Origin: Paenibacillus mesophilus
GTDB lineage: Bacteria; Bacillota; Bacilli; Paenibacillales; NBRC-103111
Direction: 5' to 3'
Length of the DNA stretch: 64,000 bases
NCBI RefSeq assembly: GCF_005938385.1
Contig: NZ_VCRA01000006.1
Span: 394,026-458,025, forward strand
Part shown: one piece after another, positions 61,486 to 64,000 of the stretch
Layout of the letters: every line of letters starts with the position of its first letter
How positions within the stretch are numbered: position 1 is the stretch's first letter
Program-made: the position numbers and the translations under genes
Notes under the pieces: model-generated
What the model saw: the letters and a program-made list of their open reading frames with translations, nothing else
The model's database searches: none
Told to the model about the DNA's origin: nothing

Positions 61486-62649
61486 TTAGCTTCTCCAAAT
61501 CGGGGATTGCTCCACCCAGCCGATCGCTTTATCCACGTCGTCCGTCAGCAGATTGACATGCCCCATCTTGCGCTTCGTCTTCGCTTCGTGCTTGCCGTAC
61601 AAATGCACCTTGGCGGCTACGCCTTCCGGCAGCCCGGACTCGTCCGCCATCCATTCGAGAAGCGGAGCCACATGCTCGCCTAAAATGTTCGCCATGACTA
61701 CGGGAGTAAGCAATTCGCCCGGACCAAGCGGCAAGTTGCAGATCGCCCGCACATGCTGCTCGAACTGCGACGTCCGGCACGCTTCCATCGTATAATGCCC
61801 GGAATTGTGCGGCCGCGGCGCCAATTCGTTGACGAACAATTCCCCGTCGCGTGTCAGAAACATTTCGACGGCAATCAACCCGATCACCTGCAGCGTCTCC
61901 GCGATCCGTACCGCCATCCGCTCGGCTTGCGCCAACACTTCCCCGTCCGCCCGGGCGGGCACGATCGACAAGTGCAAAATATTATCGACATGAACGTTTT
62001 CCGCTGCCGGGAACACTTTCACTTCCCCCCGCGGGCTTCGCGCCGCAATAACGGAAATCTCTTTATCGAACCGGATAAACTGCTCCAGCACGAGCTCCGT
62101 CTTCGCGCGGCTCAGCGTCTCGTAAGCTTCCTGGACCTCGTCTTCGGAGCGGATGACCCATTGGCCTTTCCCGTCGTAGCCCCCGGTAGCCGTCTTCAGC
62201 ACGCAAGGGGTGCCGAATTCGCGAACCGCTTCCCGCAGCTCCGCCTCGCTGCCAATTTCCCGGTAAGGCGCCACTTTGACGCCGGCCGCCTCGATCGCCC
62301 GCTTCTCCCGCAGACGATGCTGGGTCGTATACAGCAGCTCGCTTCCTTGCGGAACGTAAGACTCGCTCATCAGCATATTCGCTACGCCGGCATCCACATT
62401 CTCGAATTCATAAGTAATGACGTCCGAGCTCTCCGCCAGCTTCTTGGCCGCCTCCGCATCGTGGTAGGGGGCTACGATCTGCTCGTCCGCTACTTGGCCC
62501 AAGGGCGAATCCGGCGTCGGATCGAGCGTCGCGAAACGGTAGCCCATCGCGCGCCCGGCAAGCGCCAGCATCCGGCCGAGCTGGCCGCCGCCCAGCACGC
62601 CGATCGTGCTACCGGGCAAAATGACCTTGCCGCTTTGCCCGTTCCTCAT
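61486..62649 (-). CDS. purK: 5-(carboxyamino)imidazole ribonucleotide synthase
   Basis: A 387-residue ATP-grasp enzyme that carboxylates AIR to N5-CAIR with bicarbonate, step 6a. [20 protein letters not shown] is the N-terminal domain. [20 protein letters not shown] and [20 protein letters not shown] are the ATP-grasp motifs. The start overlaps the purE stop by four bases (ATGA). Confidence 0.96.
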   Translation of the reverse strand: MRNGQSGKVILPGSTIGVLGGGQLGRMLALAGRAMGYRFATLDPTPDSPLGQVADEQIVAPYHDAEAAKKLAESSDVITYEFENVDAGVANMLMSESYVPQGSELLYTTQHRLREKRAIEAAGVKVAPYREIGSEAELREAVREFGTPCVLKTATGGYDGKGQWVIRSEDEVQEAYETLSRAKTELVLEQFIRFDKEISVIAARSPRGEVKVFPAAENVHVDNILHLSIVPARADGEVLAQAERMAVRIAETLQVIGLIAVEMFLTRDGELFVNELAPRPHNSGHYTMEACRTSQFEQHVRAICNLPLGPGELLTPVVMANILGEHVAPLLEWMADESGLPEGVAAKVHLYGKHEAKTKRKMGHVNLLTDDVDKAIGWVEQSPIWRS

Positions 62650-63143
62650 TGGTCAGCCCCCAGCGTCTCGCTCATCTGCAGCACATGCTGGCGGAGCCGC
62701 TCGCGCCGGGCGATGAACCGGTCCATCAGCTCCGGATCGGTTATGCCGAGAATTTGCGCGGCCAGAAGGCCCGCGTTAGTCGCCCCCGCATTGCCGATCG
62801 CCACTGTCGCTACCGGTATGCCTCCCGGCATCTGCACGATCGAAAGAAGAGAATCGAGGCCGTTCAGGCTGGACGATTTCACGGGTACGCCGATCACCGG
62901 CAGCTCCGTCTTGGAGGCGACCATGCCCGGCAAATGCGCCGCGCCGCCCGCTCCGGCAATGATCACCTGCAGCCCGCGCTCGCGCGCCGATACCGCATAC
63001 TCGAACATCAGGTCCGGCGTTCTATGCGCGGATACCACCTTCTTCTCGTAAGGCACTTCCAGCTCATCGAGTATGTCGCAAGCGTGCTTCATCGTCTCCC
63101 AGTCGGAGTTGCTTCCCATAATGACGCCTACCTTCGCCGCCAT
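62646..63143 (-). CDS. purE: N5-CAIR mutase
   Basis: A 165-residue class I PurE that converts N5-CAIR to CAIR, step 6b. [55 protein letters not shown] and [20 protein letters not shown] are clear. The ATG at 63143 has GAAGG upstream; the TTG two codons earlier is less likely. It is first in the operon, behind a riboswitch leader. Confidence 0.96.
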   Translation of the reverse strand: MAAKVGVIMGSNSDWETMKHACDILDELEVPYEKKVVSAHRTPDLMFEYAVSARERGLQVIIAGAGGAAHLPGMVASKTELPVIGVPVKSSSLNGLDSLLSIVQMPGGIPVATVAIGNAGATNAGLLAAQILGITDPELMDRFIARRERLRQHVLQMSETLGADQ

Positions 63144-63192
63144 GTTCAACCTTCTTTCCGTTTATAATATTGCCGGTCCGCCGGCTCGAAAG

Positions 63193-63236
63193 CAAAAAAA
63201 GAAAAAGCCCAGCGACAGACGCGGATAGCGTCTGCC
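63193..63236 (-). terminator. Second hairpin with U-tract in the purE leader
   Basis: On the minus strand GGCAGACGC-TATCC-GCGTCTGTC is followed by GCTGGGC and then TTTTTCTTTTTTT (forward 63193-63206). The seven bases between the stem and the U-tract make it less canonical. It lies about 50 bases before the purE start codon. Confidence 0.5.
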
Positions 63237-63284
63237 GGATGGACGTAAGCTGCTCGGAAAGTGCGCTTCCGCGTCGCGGAACCG

Positions 63285-63325
63285 AAAAAGGGAATGCCAG
63301 ACCGCCGTGGAGGGCGTCCCATTCC
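63285..63325 (-). terminator. Riboswitch-controlled terminator in the purE leader
   Basis: On the minus strand GGAATG (forward 63320-63325) pairs with CATTCC (forward 63291-63296) around an inner GCC/GGC stem, followed by CTTTTTC. It begins 14 bases after the aptamer, the normal place for an expression platform. ACTAC of the aptamer's 3' strand could instead pair with the following GTAGT to prevent this hairpin. Confidence 0.65.
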
Positions 63326-63338
63326 ACTACCAGGTTCG

Positions 63339-63405
63339 CTCGTAGTCCAAAAATTTAAGGTTTTTGGGTAGAGACTTCCGGGCCATATCCCCGGTTTTAT
63401 ACGAG
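63339..63405 (-). promoter_or_regulatory. Guanine-type purine riboswitch aptamer
   Basis: On the minus strand the P1 arms CTCGTA and TACGAG enclose a typical purine aptamer: J1/2 with TATAA, a P2 loop containing GATATGG, the J2/3 core AGTCTCTACC, P3 CCAAAAA/TTTTTGG with a TTAAAT loop, and GGACTACGAG at the 3' side. The C in GACTAC is the specificity base (C74), which pairs with guanine; adenine aptamers have U there. It controls purE and the operon by transcription attenuation. Confidence 0.92.
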
Positions 63406-63423
63406 AAACATCTACATCTATAT

Positions 63424-63472
63424 ATTTTACTGCCACATATTTAGTTTATCAATGTTGACATCGCCATGTCAA
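63424..63472 (-). promoter_or_regulatory. Purine operon promoters
   Basis: Two overlapping candidates on the minus strand. P2 is TTGATA (forward 63447-63452) and TAAAAT (63424-63429) with 17 bases between, giving a start about 10 bases before the aptamer. P1 is TTGACA (63467-63472) and TAAACT (63443-63448) with 18 bases between. P1's -35 box lies in a perfect palindrome, GTTGACAT-N4-ATGTCAAC (63454-63473). Confidence 0.7.
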
Positions 63473-63477
63473 CTTAA

Positions 63478-63521
63478 AAAGACGAACATTTTTGTGTCTT
63501 TTGAAAATGAAAGTTCGTATT
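63478..63521. promoter_or_regulatory. Pair of PurR-type boxes upstream of the purine promoter
   Basis: AAAGACGAACATTTTT (starting 63478) and, inverted, AATGAAAGTTCGTATTT (ending near 63523) carry the CGAAC core of Bacillus/Lactococcus PurBoxes in AT-rich surroundings. They are inverted relative to each other with about 19 bases between, and lie just upstream of the -35 region, as in B. subtilis. PurR control by PRPP level is inferred. Confidence 0.6.
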
Positions 63522-63523
63522 TG

Positions 63524-63562
63524 GGGACTTTAACGGAATGGCGGTAATTCCGTTAAAGTTCC
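63524..63562. repeat. Miniature form of the palindromic element
   Basis: GGGACTTTAACGGAAT, a seven-base loop, then ATTCCGTTAAAGTTCC. It consists of the two outer arms of the 100-bp element without the interior. It sits directly upstream of the PurR-type boxes. Confidence 0.85.
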
Positions 63563-63834
63563 TTGGTTCTAAAAAATCATGAAATGCCTGATTGCATGCG
63601 AGCCTTGCAGTCATTGTCCGAAACTCAGCATTCCGTTCGGCCTTCGGCTCCTTCCGATCTGCGCCGGCCGGCCTGTTTCTTATGGAAAACCCGCATGATT
63701 ACCGTTATTTGTCGAAGTTAGCCGATTTATAACACGTTTCCGATTCGGGACATGGCAAAACAACCCCACAAGTGGAGCCTTGCTTTGAAGCTTATTCCAA
63801 GTACTTTGCAGGGATCGCAAAAAGAGCGACCCAC
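63563..63834. other. Gene-poor stretch upstream of the purine control region
   Basis: No convincing gene on either strand. A weak plus-strand promoter-like pair (TTATTT, 17 bases, TATAAC at 63728-63733) precedes the hairpin at 63893, so a short RNA is conceivable, but the support is thin. Confidence 0.3.
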
Positions 63835-64000
63835 ATGGCCAATGTCATTAAGTTAAGCTCAAAGACAAGACCGGGAATAAAAATGGAATTGGAAACGGCA
63901 TGGGAAAAAGCCCTGTGCCGTTTGTTTTTTTGGTGCCAGCAAGGAAAAAGCGTACAGCAAACAAAGCGGATGGAATATCCACTTAAAAAATGTTCATGTG
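63835..64000 (+). CDS. Possible start of an ORF running off the window
   Basis: An ATG at 63835 opens a frame of 55 codons that is still open at the window end. It begins MANVIKLSSKTRPGIKMELE and contains LCRLFFWCQQGKSVQQTKRM. Codon third positions are AT-richer than in the neighbours, which suggests foreign DNA. The ribosome binding site is weak. The flank sequence ATGTCATTAAGTTAAG recalls DNA near some insertion sequences, but this is from memory only. A terminator-like hairpin lies inside the frame, so one of the two readings is wrong. Confidence 0.25.
   Translation, partial: MANVIKLSSKTRPGIKMELETAWEKALCRLFFWCQQGKSVQQTKRMEYPLKKCSC
63893..63931 (+). terminator. Terminator-like hairpin near the window end
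   Basis: AAACGGCA (63893-63900) and TGCCGTTT (63916-63923) enclose GGG/CCC, followed by GTTTTTTT on the plus strand. By form it is a good terminator, but it lies inside the open frame starting at 63835 and no upstream plus-strand gene is evident. Confidence 0.4.

Noticed and set aside
63740..63931. Plus-strand small RNA gene
   Set aside because: The hairpin end is good, but the promoter is weak (TTATTT with TATAAC) and a competing open frame covers the hairpin. Not called without expression data.

Overview
The window looks like chromosomal DNA of an aerobic, GC-rich (roughly 55-60 %), spore-forming member of the Paenibacillaceae (Cohnella/Paenibacillus-like). This is inferred from the Bacillus-type purine operon order (purEKBCSQLF-M-N-H-D) under a guanine riboswitch and PurR-type boxes, the B. 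subtilis-like dgkB-rlmD pair, yerC, strong AAGGAGG ribosome binding sites, and many TTG/GTG starts. No rRNA, tRNA, CRISPR array, prophage or complete insertion sequence was found. Family assignments come from reading motifs; no database search was run.

Layout. 1-2 kb: ilvB and the first codons of ilvN (branched-chain amino acid synthesis). 2-11 kb: a STAND-ATPase/LuxR regulator, a YciI protein, an ArsR-type repressor, a nuclease-fold protein, pantothenate kinase, a nitroreductase, a cytochrome P450 and a Gfo/Idh/MocA oxidoreductase. 11-16 kb: an orphan sensor kinase, an EamA transporter, a radical SAM/SPASM protein and a SEC-C protein. 16.8-24.7 kb: catalase behind a perfect Fur-type box, a WYL regulator divergent from a UvrA-like ATPase, a TIM-barrel protein, a pentapeptide-repeat gene beside a truncated relative, and a Tiki/TraB-like protein. 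25-36 kb: an AcoR-GAF/PAS histidine kinase, a TagA-family glycosyltransferase, two small unknown genes, a PadR-MFS operon, a zinc-independent MDR dehydrogenase, a MalT-like regulator, and DUF6526 and DinB genes. 36.2-37.9 kb is an AT-richer patch (GNAT, DUF4256). 38-49 kb: rlmD, dgkB, a CbiX-like protein, yerC, glutamate dehydrogenase, a TIGR01777 epimerase, a ParM-like actin, an M23 peptidase-bactofilin pair and a BI-1 protein. 49-63.5 kb: the complete purine operon on the minus strand.

The purine operon covers every step from PRPP to IMP except GAR transformylase 2, with PurN present for that step. The last two steps are not done by the usual bifunctional PurH: there is a stand-alone AICAR formyltransferase (391 aa) followed by a separate PurO-type IMP cyclohydrolase.

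The most unusual layer is non-coding. Three intergenic arrays (5476-5674, 18318-18506, 59927-60115) each carry four copies of a ~25-bp AATAGCGGAA-type motif in the order forward, forward, reverse, reverse. A second family is a ~100-bp palindromic element (7351-7450 and 51169-51268) with a 39-bp miniature at 63524-63562. Most of these sit close behind a stop codon, and two lie inside the purine operon. Other notable points are an 18-bp operator shared by the ArsR gene and the TraB-like gene 19 kb away, and a very small autonomous transcription unit at about 44.92-45.12 kb encoding a 24-residue hydrophobic peptide.
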